From Hyperoodon ampullatus (lineage: Eukaryota; Chordata; Mammalia; Artiodactyla; Ziphiidae), in the NCBI GenBank assembly GCA_949752795.1, contig OX457063.1, positions 65,743,783 to 65,807,782 of the forward strand: DNA of 64,000 bases. Reading direction: 5' to 3'. Numbering within the stretch: the first letter of the stretch is position 1; every line of letters begins with the position of its first letter. Positions 11,761 through 24,628 of this stretch are shown in pieces. The translations under genes and the position numbers were made by a program. The notes under the pieces are model-generated. The model was not told the origin of the DNA. It made no database searches and saw only the letters and a program-made list of their open reading frames with translations.

Positions 11761-12360
11761 CCATATTATAAACAAATCATAAAACTTAGAATAAAACTGA
11801 CTTTTCAACAAAGATTTTCTTTAATACTGAAGTATTAAAAAGTCCAGTGAGGGAAAGGACATATAGGTATTGTAAAATTCTCATTATCTGAATTACTGGT
11901 TCAGTGTGACCCAATTACTCTAAACACATCTATAGCTGAACAAATGAAAAAGATTAAGAACAGTATCATCTCACAAAATGCATTTTTACTAAATATAATT
12001 TCATTTTTAATTGTTAATGGCAAGTCTTCTTTTTGCATTTTATAAGAGTAATCAAGACTTGGTATATGAAATTTCCCTGTGGCTTTCTGGTATTTTATAT
12101 ATATGTATGTGTGTATGAATATTTATATATTTATATGTATAGTCATATATATATGAAGTACATTGAGGCTACCAAAAATTTTCCTAGAAAAATAGAATTT
12201 ATACAGTAGTGAGCTGTTTGTGATGTCTGATATAACACCAAAGTTGAAAATATGAAATAGTGTGGGATTTTATCTCTTTATCATTCAGCATTATTTGCAT
12301 AATACAGTTAAATCAAAGCACTTGTATTACAATATCCTGGCGTTTTTTTCAAACAGAATA
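11761..12360. other. Unassigned AT-rich sequence
   Basis: No gene is seen. It contains an impure TA/TG microsatellite at about 12,092-12,155. Confidence 0.5.
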
Positions 12361-12374
12361 TTTCTGTCTGTTGA

Positions 12375-12520
12375 AAAAAAAAAGGGGGTGGGGGGGCGTG
12401 GAATTCCTTGGCAGTCCAGTGGTTAGGACTCGGAGCTTTCACAGCCGTGGCCCGAGTTTGATCCCTGGTCAGGGAACTAAGATCCCACAAGCCACACAAT
12501 GTGGCCACAAAAGAAAAAGA
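12375..12520 (+). repeat. Older tRNA-derived SINE (CHR/Bov-tA-related)
   Basis: Sense copy: ttccttggcagtccagtggt, then gatccctggtcagggaacta, then a short A-rich tail. Approximate target duplications tctgtctgttgaa (12,362-12,374) and attgtctgttgaa (12,521-12,533). Confidence 0.82.
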
Positions 12521-12523
12521 TAT

Positions 12524-12619
12524 TGTCTGTTGAAGTGTTCATACTTAAAATATAGAAATTATTGCTGCAGTTGTCTTTTGAAATGTTCATACCTGAAACA
12601 TTAAAACTATCATTGCAGT
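12524..12619 (+). repeat. Diverged 48-bp tandem duplication
   Basis: Two head-to-tail units beginning tgtctgttgaagtgttcat and tgtcttttgaaatgttcat, each ending gcagt, with several mismatches. It borders the SINE target site. Confidence 0.65.
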
Positions 12620-12832
12620 CTCATCTTCGGATTTATTTATTGTTTATTACTAGTAACAAATGACCTGGTAATATAAATTTGAAATTTACTTGAGGGTTTC
12701 AGGATTATTTTCTTATAAATTTGGTAAATTCCTTTTACTTGTCCCTCTTGTTTTCAGTGTAAAAATTCATAGCTATGTTTTGTTGTTACCTGCTGTGTTT
12801 AATAGATGACTTATATGTCAGCATCTGTTTTT

Positions 12833-13062
12833 GTTTGTTTGTTTGTTTTTTTGCGGTACACAGGCCTATCACTGTTGTGGCCTCTCCCGTTGCGGAGCAC
12901 AGGCTCCGGACGCGCAGGCTCAGCGGACGCGCAGGCTCAGCGGCCATGGCACACAGGCCCAGCCGCTCCGCGGCATGTGGGATCTTCCCGGACCGGGGCA
13001 CAAACCCGTGTCCCCTGCATTGGCAGGCGGACTCTCAACCACTGCGCCACCAGGGAAGCCCC
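12833..13062 (-). repeat. CHR-type SINE with internal 17-bp duplication
   Basis: Inverted CHR SINE with a (TTTG)n-type tail. Target duplication cagcatctgtttt at 12,819-12,831 and 13,063-13,075. The 17-mer gacgcgcaggctcagcg is present twice in tandem (12,909-12,925 and 12,926-12,942), which lengthens the element. Confidence 0.92.
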
Positions 13063-13075
13063 CAGCATCTGTTTT

Positions 13076-14100
13076 CTGATTCTAATTTGGATATCTTTCT
13101 GACAAAAATAATGAATCAATAAATAGTATTACTGCTCAGCTATGAACTAGAATTAGTAAATGCTCCTAAAAGTTACATAACTTATTCCAGATACTTTGAC
13201 TATCTAGATCACTAGAGACTAGTTTACTAGCTTACAGGTTAATCTGAGTCATCAATATCCTTCTTGAAAACTATAAAAATAAAAATATTAAAACATATCC
13301 CTGTTGAAGGTTAGAAACAAAAAGCTTCAATAAAGAGTAAAGTTTTCAAACAGTACCTATAGTTAGAACTAAAAAAATCTTTATCTTTTTATTCTGCACC
13401 TTTGCTTCTGTCTCAGGTTGCCATGGAAATTTTTTCATTAACATTAGATTGATTTTTCCAGAGATGAAATTGCTTGCATAATCTCATCTCCTAATATTCC
13501 TAAAGCCTCCTAAGCCAACTTTAGTGGTTTAACCTCCAAGTTCCAGATTCCCAAGAATTTCTGCCATGCTGAGTATTCTTGAAACTCAAATGTAACACAC
13601 TGATGTGTTCAATGTTAATATCAAGGTTACTGCCATGTTTTCATTCTTGGTCCAAAAAAAGTGTTTTAAACATTTTAAGTCATCAAGGAAAAACTTTGAA
13701 TTGTAAGCTGAAGCATTTCAAGGACGTTTACCTAATAAAAATAAAGAAACAAAATCAGATGCTTTTATAAAGGCTTATACGTAGTATTCTAGGCTTTTTT
13801 GCTATAAAATATTAAAGTTCAAGTTAATGAACAAAGAAAACAGTATTTGATTTGAGTAATTGGACCTTATACACCTCTACGTAATATGTTAAAATTCGTA
13901 CCTGAGTCAGTTCTTAAAAGTAGAACTTCGCCTTGTGTAGACTGCCAAAAATAAACATAATTTTGTCCTAAGTACTTGATTGCTTCATGCCTCTTGAGTG
14001 AAGATCCCAAGTGGTTTCCAAAAGTTATTCCTCAGGTTTTGAGGGAACATACCTTGTGTTACTTGTTTTTGAGCACCTAGATTTTTAGTAGATACTCAGT
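13076..14100. other. Unassigned AT-rich sequence
   Basis: No exon, RNA gene or repeat was recognised with confidence. Confidence 0.5.
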
Positions 14101-14135
14101 ACATGTTTCTTACTAACATGTTTCTTACTAACATG
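14101..14135 (+). repeat. 15-bp short tandem repeat (about 2.3 copies)
   Basis: acatgtttcttacta repeated in tandem without mismatch, then a third partial copy acatg. Confidence 0.85.
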
Positions 14136-14529
14136 TAATTTTAGTCTAAGATAAGATACAAAAGGCACCCAAGGAAGAAAAGGTTGAAAATTCATGGCAT
14201 TTGATGTGAAAAGGAACCCAATTTCACCATCGATAGATACAAAAAATACTATTATACATCCTTCTGTATGATATTTTAATGTAGCTTAAATGTTTCTACT
14301 TTTTTTTAGGAAGTAACTTTTTATTTTTCTTTATACAAATACAATTTTTTTAAATTCTGCATCTTTTTTTTTAAGCCCAAATTTTATTATAAGATTCAGT
14401 GAACATAACTCTGTTAAATTGCTAGCACAGTTTCTCACTCTGTCACACAGTGTTCTTACAGACTGACAGTGCTCTCTAGACCTCACTTTGAATAGCACTT
14501 AGTAGTTAAGTGATCATTTAAAGTTAGGG

Positions 14530-14680
14530 ACAGTACCTAACTTTTGAGCCTTACTTTCTTTATTTGTCCAGTGGAACCAATAATACTTACCCTGGCATTG
14601 TCAGAATTAAATGAAATCATTGAAGTGTCTGTCATTGCCTGGCAGATGCTGTATGTCTATTAAATAGTAGTTCATTAATT
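14530..14680 (-). repeat. MIR SINE (antisense)
   Basis: The diverged order 'gagccttactttctttattt', 'aataatacttaccctgg' and 'gaattaaatgaaatcatt' is the reverse complement of the MIR 3' half. Confidence 0.65.
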
Positions 14681-14959
14681 ACCCTCCAATGCCTAGGGAA
14701 ATTCATAGGAATTCGATTTCTTTTCTTTCCTGCCTTTAGCAAGTCTGTGCATCACAGCCAACTGGAGATCTGGTTTCTTTCAGTCCGACCATGGTGTTTA
14801 GAGTCCTTAGGCTTAGCCTGGGAATGTTCATTGTTACTGGCTGGCCTTTGCTTCTACGCCTTTTCAGTAAACAGCATTCTATCCTGATGATCTCTCCATA
14901 GCAGTACATTAGTGATCATCTCCATTCTAAATGTTTTTACTTTTAGAATATGCTCTTCA

Positions 14960-16270
14960 ATTCATTTTTCCTCACTTGACAGTATGTCTTAGAAATTTTT
15001 CCATATCACTGTAGAACTACCTCTTTTAACTGTTGTATTATCTTCCATATTATGAACGTTTTATTATTTACCCATTCCCTAGTTAATAGGCATTTAGGTT
15101 GTTTTGTATTTTTCATTCTAATGATCACGGCTAGTGAATATCATTTTACATAATTCTTTGTGCACATATTTTATTATTTTTCCAAGCGTGATAAAGAAGA
15201 GGAGCTACTGTTTCAAAGAATATGCATATCTTAAGTTAATATTGATGCTGATATATATACCTCCTAAAAGGAGGTAAATGGTCCTTCTACCAGTAGTTTG
15301 ACACTAGCTGTTACACCATACTCTTGACTGAACTTGCTACTACCAGTCTTTTAAAAATGTTTACACATCTTAGGAGTGAAAAGTGATACTTTGTTATTGC
15401 TTTATTTTGCATTTTCTGATTACTACGAAGATCGAACATCTTTTCTTAAGCTTACAGGCCTTTTGGCATTTCCTCTTCTCAGCCTATCCATATTTATGGT
15501 CCATTTTTCTTTTGGGCTTTATATCTTTTTTTTATTGACTTTTGGAAGTTACTTATACCTTCCAGATACTAATGCTTTAGACTGTTATATATGTTGCAAA
15601 TATTTTCCCCCTATCATTTGTCTTTTAAGTTTTTTGGTGATTCTTTTGCTGAACAGAAGTTTTAAATTTTGATGTAGTCAAATATAACAGTCTTTTTCAT
15701 TATTGCATTTGCTTTTTGGATCTCCTTTAGAAGGCTTTCATAAATATAGTTTAAATAAACATATTCTTTTATATTGTCTTACTGCATTTATGTTTTAGCT
15801 TGATTTAGTTTTTGTTTTTGACTTAGGTCTTGAATCATCTGGAATGCATTTTTGTAAATTACATGAGTTATGAAAGTAACTCATTTTTTTCCCCAAGTGA
15901 GTATACAGTTGTCCCAATGCCATATATTGAACTGGCCATCCCTTTCCTACTGATTTAAGATACCACCTCATAAAAAAAAATAAAATAAAATGCCACCTCT
16001 ATCATCAACTAAATTTGCATATCTATGGGTTTATTTGTGGCCAGTCTCTTCTATTATACTACTTGCCTATTCTTGTACCAATACTACAACTTTTTAATAT
16101 GTTTTACTATTTGATAGCACAATTATCCCTTTCTTGTTTTTGTATGTTAGTTTCATACTTAGCTACCTTCTAAATACCTTTGTCCTTGGTTCTAATAATT
16201 TTCCAGTTTGAGTTCTTTAGGAAAATGATCATGTTGACTTCAAGTACTGACAGTTTTATTTCTTTATTTC
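14960..16270 (-). mobile_element. Ancient antisense L1M, ORF2 end
   Basis: The plus strand reads as the reverse of an old L1 ORF2 C-terminal region: 'aataggcatttaggttgttt', 'tgcattttctgattact', 'tgcaaatattttccccc' and 'tgccacctctatcatcaact' appear in the usual order. Many frame breaks. Confidence 0.78.
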
Positions 16271-16433
16271 TATTAATCATACCTCATTTAATAGTTATAT
16301 GTCTTACTAAATATTCAAGACCAAGCCAATTCCACATAAACACCTAAGAAGGGACACATTTTTATCAACTTCTCCAGGAGGTTTTATCCTTCTCTACCTA
16401 TCCCTCTCCCAAATTTTGTCCTCCATTCACGCA

Positions 16434-16512
16434 AGATGGATTGGAGTTTTCTTTCTTTCTTCCTTCCTTCCTTTTTTTTCTTTCTTTATTTTATTTTCTT
16501 TTTTTAAAATGA
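16434..16512 (+). repeat. Pyrimidine-rich low-complexity tract (TTTC/TTCC)n
   Basis: Impure ttctttcttccttcc repeats followed by T-rich sequence. Confidence 0.8.
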
Positions 16513-16949
16513 ACAGTTCTTTAAGCTTGAGTTACTCCAACCAATATATGGGGCTAGGGGAATTAACAAGGTAGAGAAGCAATTCGAAAGTAGAATAGCC
16601 CATTATATTAATCTTTTCTGACCTGAAGTCGAATTTTTCTTTCTCTTTTATTTATTTGGGCATTTAATCACTTTGCCTTATAATCTTCAGAAGTCTATGT
16701 TTTGTCTCCCCAACATTTTAACTCCTTCCGATTAGACTATTTCTCCTGCCTCATATACTCACAGTTCCTTTCCTCCTCCCCTGATACCTGTACTGCATGT
16801 CCTTTAACTTCATATAAACCTGTATTCCAGCTTAGATTCTGTGTTCCATATTTCAGTCACACAAGTGCCATATCTCAGACTTCATTGCCCCTCTATCTTT
16901 TGCCCACCCCTCTTCAAAACCATGGTCCTATTTTATTTTTGTTTGATTT

Positions 16950-17130
16950 TCTTACATTTTTTGAAATAATTTCAAACTTACCGAGAAGTTGCAATAGTGC
17001 AAAGAACTCTATTCGCACAAATTCAGCAATTAACATTTTGCCATATTTCCTTTATCATTCTCTCTTGCCCCACTCTATGTGAGTGTTTGTGTATATTTTT
17101 AGAATAGTTTGATATTAAATTGCAAAACTC
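16950..17130 (-). repeat. Old L1M 3' UTR-like fragment (antisense)
   Basis: The blocks 'ttgaaataatttcaaactta', 'gttgcaatagtgcaaagaac' and 'ttaacattttgcc' resemble a known old L1 3' end. A related, longer stretch is at 42,385-43,070. Confidence 0.55.
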
Positions 17131-17467
17131 ATATAATCTGTTTTGGTTTTATTTTTTCTGTGCCTATACTCAATAAGCCAGAAGTCCAGCTCTGTCCATA
17201 CTGCTGTCTTGTCTGATAAGTCATGTTCTGGTGAATAAGTTCACCTTTTGGATTCTGCCATAAATTCATGATCATTGACCTCAAATTGGCTTTCACCGCT
17301 ACCTTTATATGAGTGACTGTTTTTAAATTTACAAATACAGGGATGTTTGGGGATATCATTTTGTTATGACGTTCTGTATGGAAATTTGATCAGATGATAC
17401 ATTGTGTGTGATTTCATTTGTCTGGAGTCACTGAGATTTCCTTTATGGCCAGCTATTTTTATTTATT

Positions 17468-17700
17468 TACCAAATATTTACATAACGCTTACTATGGGCC
17501 AGGAGCTAAGTACTTTACAAATCTTCACTTATTCAATTTGCTCAACACTGTGTGGTAGATATTAGTGTTATCTTCATTTTGCAGATGAGAAAACTGAAGA
17601 ACAGAGATGCAACTTACCCTAAGTCACACACCAAGAGGTAGAGTTGAAATTTTACTTTCAGCAGTCTGGGTCCAGAATTTGTGCTCTTAACCAAAATTTT
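17468..17700 (+). repeat. MIR SINE
   Basis: Sense MIR with the conserved core: 'cttactatgggccaggagc', 'cattttgcagatgagaaaac', 'taagtcacacaccaagagg' and 'gtgctcttaacc'. Confidence 0.85.
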
Positions 17701-19710
17701 TAGGGATTTCCCCCCAAGATTCTGCTCTTTTCCATCTTGTTCAACCTCACTTTTTAAGAGGCGGGTATTAAAAGTTCTGCTTTCAACTTAATTTTCATGG
17801 AAACAGTCATTCTCTTTTTATATTTATCTTTCATTTGTTTACAAAATATTTTATTGAATTCCTAAATGACACCAGCAAGTGTTATTGACTCAGACAGCTT
17901 TGGTAACAACACAACTGATATTCAAAAGCATATAATTCAGGTGGTAAGAGCAGAAGTAAGCTTTTGCCTGTTTTCAAATGGAAATGCTGTTTTGATTAAT
18001 TCAGTGATTTGTTTATGTGGAGGTCAGTTTAGAGACTTTCCTCTGTAGTTCAAATCAGAATATGTTCTTTAAGTAAATAGAGACAAAATCACTGAAAAGT
18101 TATTTTCCATCTGACAGATGTCATTATCAGAAAATAAGTACATAGGAATGAAATTGCATTTGTAAATTAAGATACTTGTAGACCAGCAATGCTTATATTA
18201 GAAATGTCATGGATCTATGATACCAAAGCTGTTTTTAGCTTTATGTGCATAGAGATTCATCCTATGCTAGGAAGACTGACATGTTTTTTTAAAGCCGTAT
18301 TTCTGATACTCCCTAGCACAAGTTCTTCACTTCAATCTGGTCAGGCTCTTCCCCCATCCCACGGGTATCTAATCTCAGTAAACATATATAAGATTGAGTT
18401 GAAAACATTGAAGTCATCTTTATAAAATATTTCTTGCTTTTCTAGCTTATGTAGAAACGATAGCACTGGAATGACCAGGAGAACATCTAGCTCAGAGGAG
18501 GTTCTTCGGAGTTTTCCAAACGTTGGACACAAATTTACATTTTTAAATTATATTAAGTATTTTAACACAGTCATAAAAATAACATGCCCACTCACATGTG
18601 TTATACCAAATTGTAACACATGAACATATCATGAAACAAAAATAAACTGTGCTGCTAGATTATATTTTTATGAACTGCTGACTAAAGCCTTGCCACCAAT
18701 TTCCCTGTAGATATTTGAACTTCTTATGAGTATGCATTTTTATTTTTGTTTTTAGTTGGCCTTTTTTTTAAAACTTGAGTCCATTATTATATCTCCAAAT
18801 CAAATTATGCAAGCAAGAGAATAGCTGCAGCATATGTATGCTCCATTAAATAAATATAAATACGACATAGAGGAGTCTTCCTGCCATGTATCCTTACACT
18901 CCTTAACAATTCTGCAATGGCAAATTAATGTGATAATATTGTATTAACAAAAGTCTTCTTGCTTAATTTAAGTTTTTGGTAGTTCTTACCCATATTTTGT
19001 ATTCATGACCAAAGACATGAGTAATTATTAGATACAGTCATTCAATTTTGGAAACAGGATTTTCTTTACTTCCCTTCAAGCTTCTAGACCATTTTGATTA
19101 CAGCGATTTTAATATTGCCAAAGCCAAATTTGCTATTTTTCAAAAAAGTTGCCATTTACAATAGCTTTTATGTGGTAATCAGAATTGTCTCAATATTATA
19201 AAACCAAAACAAAGTACAGAAATCAACTTGTTGATGAAGATTACTTAAATTGCAACTGTCACCTATATCCCTTGGTTTCATATGTTTTATTAATCAAAAT
19301 AGCCCATTATTCTTATTGATGGATTTTAATAAGTAATATTATAAGTTGGTCTTCCAAAATGAATTATTACCAACAAATCTTTTTCTGCTTTTTATAATGG
19401 AAGTTCCATTTAGATTTTATTAGACAAAAGAGATCTACAGCTAAAATAATTTGAAAACTACTGATCTAGTTCAGTCCATTAATCTTAACAAATTGAAAAA
19501 TTAAAGCTCAGGTTACATATTTTGCTCAAAGTTATAAGCTGGAAAATTGTAGATACCAAACTTCCTGTTTGTTCACTGTTCTTTCTATTATGTGTTATCT
19601 CATCTCTGAGGTCCTATAGTACATTTAGTTTATGCCATGCCATTTAGCATTTAATGCCATGGTTTGTATACAGGCATTCATTTATTTATTCAACAAGTAA
19701 TCTTCTGTGT
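17701..19710. other. Unassigned AT-rich sequence
   Basis: About 2 kb without a young insertion. No exon-like frame, RNA gene or clearly identifiable repeat was seen. Confidence 0.5.
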
Positions 19711-19725
19711 GCCAGATACTCTTTT

Positions 19726-20086
19726 TTTTTAATAAATTTATATATTTGTTTATTTTATTTTTGGCTGCATTGGGTCTTCACTGCTGCACGCGGGCTTTCT
19801 CCCGCTGCGGTGAGCAGGGGCTACTCTTCGTTGCGGTGCGCAGGCTTCTTATTGCGGTGGCTTCTCTTGTTGCGGGGCACGGGCTCTAGGCATGCGGGCT
19901 TCAGTAGTTGTAGCACGCGGCCTTCAGTAGTTGTGGCTCGCGGGCTCTAGAGCGCGGGCTCAGTAGTTGTGGTGCATGGGCTTAGTCGCTCCGCGGCATG
20001 TGGGATCCTCCCGGACCGGGGCACGAACCCGTGTCCCCTGCATCGGCAGGCGGATTCTTAACCACTGCACCACCAGGGAAGCCCAC
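19726..20086 (-). repeat. Long-form CHR SINE
   Basis: Inverted, about 360 bp. It contains the extended middle with repeated cagtagttgt units absent from the short CHR copies, and ends gggaagccc. Target duplication gccagatactctttt at 19,711-19,725 and 20,087-20,101. Confidence 0.92.
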
Positions 20087-20393
20087 GCCAGATACTCTTT
20101 TCGACACTGGAAATAGTCTCTGAATCCAAAAGTTGAGCTGAAAATAAAATAAGAAAAGTAGATTCTACTCAGCCTTCATTTGATTTTGGTTAAATAAATA
20201 CACACCTACAATTAATCACCTCGTGTATCACTGATTGGTTTTAACATATCATTAAGAACTTTTCTATTTGTGATTATATTTTAGGGGAGTAAAAAAAAAG
20301 TTCTCTAGGTGAGAAAAACAAATAATTCAACTCAAAGCACACTGTTTTCATACCCAGTACCTGATAATGTAAGTACATAAAACAGAACATGGT

Positions 20394-20604
20394 GGGGCTT
20401 CCCTGGTGACGCAGTGGTTGACAGTCCACCTGCCGATGCAGGGGACACGGGTTTGTGCCCTGGTCCGGGAGGATCCCACATGCCACGGAGCGGCTGGGCG
20501 CATGGGCCATGGCCGCTGGGCCTGCGTGTCTGGAGCCTGTGCTCCGCAACGGGAGAGGCCGCAGTGGAGAGAGGCCCGTGTACCGCAAAAAAAAAAAAAA
20601 AAAA
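20394..20604 (+). repeat. CHR-type SINE
   Basis: Sense copy from ggggcttccctggtgac to gtaccgc and an A tail of about 19. Flanking near-duplicates are aacagaacatggt and cacagaatatggt. Confidence 0.92.
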
Positions 20605-20929
20605 ACACAGAATATGGTAAGGGCTGTTACATGCATGTAAGCAATACTGTAGAATGAGATAATAACTCTAAGCAGGAGACTGGAAGAGGCTTCATGGAGG
20701 AGTTGACCCTGGAATTTAGTTAAAGGACAGAAGGTTGCTTTAAGAAAGTGAGAGGAAATCTTTCTATGCCCAGGGAACAACACGTGCATAGGCATAGAGT
20801 TGTGAACAGTTGTGGCACTTCCAAGAAAGATTAATGCATTAGAATACTAGGATGTCTTGAGAGAAGTGGTGAATAAGCATTTTTAGGCATCATTATATGT
20901 TTGAACAACGGAAGTAATGAAATATGAGG

Positions 20930-21085
20930 AATTTGTATATTGTACACCAGGTATTCCTCATGCGTCTACCTGTTTCTCTTCCTAAGTTCTTTAAGAACAC
21001 TGATGGTGTTTTGTACTTGCCCATTTATGGTGACAAGTGCAGCGCCATACATGGCAAGGGCTCTGTATATCCTTACTGATTAATT
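20930..21085 (+). repeat. L2 LINE 3' end fragment
   Basis: Diverged 'ttctttaagaacactgatgg', 'ttgtacttgcccatttatgg' and 'atggcaagggctctgtatat' follow the L2 tail order. Confidence 0.5.
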
Positions 21086-21248
21086 ACACTCATCATTCAC
21101 TCAACAAATAGTTTTGGCTCCAGCATGTGTAAGAGTCTATACTTTGTGCTATGAGAAGTAAAAAAAAGTTGCAATACAAAGCCAGCCTTCAAGAAGCTAT
21201 TGAGCCCAAAGCACAAATTAGTCTGGGATAAACCATAATGGGAAAGAA

Positions 21249-21350
21249 TATTAAAAAAAGAATGTCTATATGTGTAAAACTGAGTCACTTTGCTGTACAG
21301 CAGAGATTGGCACTACACTGTAAATCAACTATACTTCAATTTTAAAAAGT
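21249..21350 (+). mobile_element. Short L1 3'-end fragment
   Basis: About 100 bp matching the young L1 3' UTR end: 'actgagtcactttgctgtac', 'agcagagattggcac' and 'aaatcaactatacttcaat', ending in an A-rich tail. It sits between two pieces of the ancient dispersed repeat. Confidence 0.8.
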
Positions 21351-22269
21351 TTTTTTAATTAGCAAGGGTTTTTGTCAGTTATGGTGACTAATACATCCAT
21401 ATGTTCACAGAGCTTATGTTCTTATCAGAGGAGACAGACAATAATAGGATAAATAGTAAAATACAGTATGTTAGATAGTGATGAATACTAAGAAGAAAAG
21501 TAAAGTAGGAAAAGAGAGAAATTGATTATCAGACAGGAAAAGGGAAGGTAAAATTATTTAATTTCTCTTGCCTCAGTTTCCTCAACTCTAGAAAAGAAAA
21601 GGTAGTTGTACGTACTTACAGGGCTGTGACAAAGCTAAGTCCCAGAAGATGGTAGGATGTCAGCCAGTATTATTTATACATTTGGCCAGAATAACTTTAG
21701 CACAACAGTCATCTTATTTTCGTCACTTATGGACTTGTTTTATTTTAAGACATACTTTTATTAAAGGATATACTTCCAAACAGTTTTGAACTACTTTATC
21801 TATAGAGGAAGGTTCCCTCATCCATATCTTGTTTGTTTTAGCTTCTGCTTCCAATGCAGTCACATCTAATATCACTTTCTTACTGAAGTGAATCATCATT
21901 CTTTCATAGTATTTCTCCTACAGAACAATATTTGCTTATCTGGACGTCAGGGCATCATTTTCTATTTAAGGCATCAGGCAGGCATCAAGATCTTCCTGTG
22001 GAAAATATTCATTAATGTCTCATCACTTATCACATCTCAAGGTTAACAGGTCTAACAAAATGAGACCTTTATGCTTGCTTACCAGCTAAAAATGAGTACC
22101 ATATTGGGATTATTATTGCCAGATAAATATAAAATCTTCAATATTAATCTTTTGGAACTAAGATCATTTGCATGGATTAGGTAAGGTTTCAGGTCTCCTA
22201 CTAACCTTTCTTTACCTGTGTAACCTCTGCACATCCTTAGATGTATCCTGCTTCCCCCTTTCTCTGATC
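21351..22269. other. Ancient repeat remnants and unassigned sequence
   Basis: About 21,390-21,530 resembles the ancient dispersed repeat, and 21,560-21,660 a reverse MIR. The remainder, to 22,269, is unassigned, with no coding signal. Confidence 0.45.
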
Positions 22270-22510
22270 CCTGAAAACTGGACTAGCTCTTTCTTTGTGT
22301 TCATTTAGCGCTCCATACTTATCCCTAGCACAGCTGGTGTCACTCAGTGTTGTAAGTAATCACCTGTTTACCTGACTGCCCAACTCCCTACCCTCCACCT
22401 CTCAGACAGTAAGCTCCTTGAGCTAGGGGGACGATGTTCTCTTTATGTCTGGGCCCCGAGTGTCTGTTACAGTGCTTCACATGTAGTTGATTCCCAATAA
22501 ACTTAAAACA
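22270..22510 (+). repeat. L2 LINE 3' end
   Basis: The order 'cagtaagctccttgagctag', 'gtgcttcacatgtagttg' and 'cccaataaactt' matches the L2 tail in sense orientation. Confidence 0.7.
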
Positions 22511-22870
22511 TTAAATATAATATAAAGGAGTACCTTTAGTACATAAGGATTATAGAAACGTAGTTATTTAACCTTGGTCCCACATCCCTTAGTTGTTTCT
22601 TTGTCTCTCTTGGCTGCTTTCTGAGGAATAACATTGCTCAAGCATGCTGCTACATCCTGTCCTACACAGTCCCCTGTCCTGCTTTGGCCCAAAATCAAAA
22701 AGAAAAAGAAAAAGTAGGCCAGATATCTGGAAAGACCTCAAAGGTAGAGAAGCACCCCATGGAGTACTGTGGTCCAGGATGTGATCCCTACTCTTGCAAT
22801 TTTAAAAAATTGACTTCGCCATTCCTCTCAAGGGTGATGGGCCTCTAGGGTCTGACACAGACCATCTAAA

Positions 22871-24628
22871 ATTTTTTTTTAACATCTTTATTGGAGTATA
22901 ATTGCTTTACAATGGTGTGTTAGTTTCTGCTGTATAACAAAGTGAATCAGCTATACATATACATATATCCCCATATCTCCCCCCTCTTGCGTCTCCTTCC
23001 CACCCTCCCTATCCCACCCCTCTAGGTGGTCACAAGGCACCGAGGTGATCTCCCTGTGCTATGCAACTGCTTCCCACTAGCTATCTGTTTTACATTTGGT
23101 AGTGTATATATGTCCATGCCACTCTCTCACTTCATCCCAGCTTACCCTTCCCCCTCCCCGTGTCCTCAAGTCCATTCTCTACATCTGCATCTTTATTCCT
23201 GTCCTGCCCCTAGGTTCTTCAGAACTTTTTTTTTTTAGATTCCATATATGTGTTAGCATACAATATTTGTTTTTCTCTTTCTGACTTACTTCACTCTGTA
23301 TGACAGTCTCTAGGTCCATCCACCTCACTACAAATAACTCAATTTTGTTTCTTTTTATGGCTGAGTAATATTCCATTGCATATATGTGCCACATCTTCTT
23401 TATCCATTGATCTGTCAATGGACACTTAGGTTGCTTCCATGTCCTGGCTATTGTACATAGTGCTGCAGTGAACATTGTGGTACATGACTCTTTTTGAATT
23501 ATGGTTTTCTAAGGGTATATGCCCAGTAGTGGGATTGCTGGGTCATATGGCAGTTCTAATTTTAGTTTTTTCAGGAACCTCCATACTGTTCTCCATAGTG
23601 GCTGTATCAATTTACATTCCCACCAACAGTGCAAGAGGGTTCCCTTTTCTCCACACCCTCTACAGCATTTATTGTTTAGATTTTTGATGATGGCCATTCT
23701 GACTGGTGTGAGGTGATACCTTATTGTAGTTTTGATTTACATTTCTCTAATGATTAGTGATGTTGAGCATCCTTTCATGTGTTTGTTGGTAATCTGTATA
23801 TATCTTCTTTGGAGAAGTGTCTGTTTGGGTCTTCTGCCCATTTTTGGATTGGGTTGTTTGTTTTTTTGATATTGAGCTGCATGAGCTACTTGTAAATTTT
23901 GGAGATTAATCCTTTGTCAGTTGCTTCATTTGCAAATATTTTCTCCCATTCTGAGGGTTGTCTTTTCATCTTGTTTATGGTTTCCTTTTCTGTGCAAAAG
24001 CTTTGAAGTTTCATTAGGTCCCATTTGTTTATTTTTGTTTTTATTTCCATTTCTCTAGGATGTGGGTCAAAAAGGATCTTGCTGTGATTTATGTCATGGA
24101 GTGTTCTGCCTATGTTTTCCTCTAAGGGTTTGATAGTGTCTAGACTTACATTTAGGTGTTTAATCCATTTTGAGTTTAGTTTTGTGTATGGTGTTAGGGA
24201 GTGTTCTAATTTCATTCTTTTACACGTAGCTGTCCAGTTTTCCCAGCACCACTTATTGAGGAGAATGTCTTTTCTCCATTGTATATCCTTGCCTCCTTTG
24301 TCATAGATTAGTTGACCATATGTGCATGGGTTTACCTCTGGGCTTTCTATCCTGTTCCATTGATCTATATTTCTGTTTTTGTGCCAGTACCATACTGTCT
24401 TGATTACTGTAGCTTTGTAATATAGTCTGAAATCAGGGAGCCTGATTCCTCCAGCTCTGTTTTTCTTTCTCAAGATTGTTTTGGCTATTCAGAGTCTTTC
24501 GTATTTCCATACAAATTGTGAAAAATTTTGTTCTAGTTCTATGAAAAATGCCATTGTTAGTTTGATAGGGACTACATTGAATCTGTAGATTGCTTTGGGT
24601 AGTACAGTCATTTTTACAATGTTGATTC
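22871..24628 (-). mobile_element. 5'-truncated L1, antisense
   Basis: Reverse of the young L1 3' UTR (22,871-23,200) and the C-terminal third of ORF2. An open ORF2 piece at 23,886-24,473 (195 codons) includes the [14 protein letters not shown] block. It breaks off near 24,628, inside ORF2. A clear target duplication was not found. Confidence 0.9.

Noticed and set aside
20394..20470. tRNA-like A and B boxes (gtggttgacagtcc ... gggtttgtgccc) suggesting a tRNA gene
   Set aside because: They belong to the 5' part of the tRNA-derived CHR SINE, repeated at many sites here, each with an A tail and target duplications.
20274..20795. 173-codon minus-strand frame as a gene
   Set aside because: Its middle is the reverse reading of a CHR SINE; the same peptide pattern recurs at other SINEs in the window.
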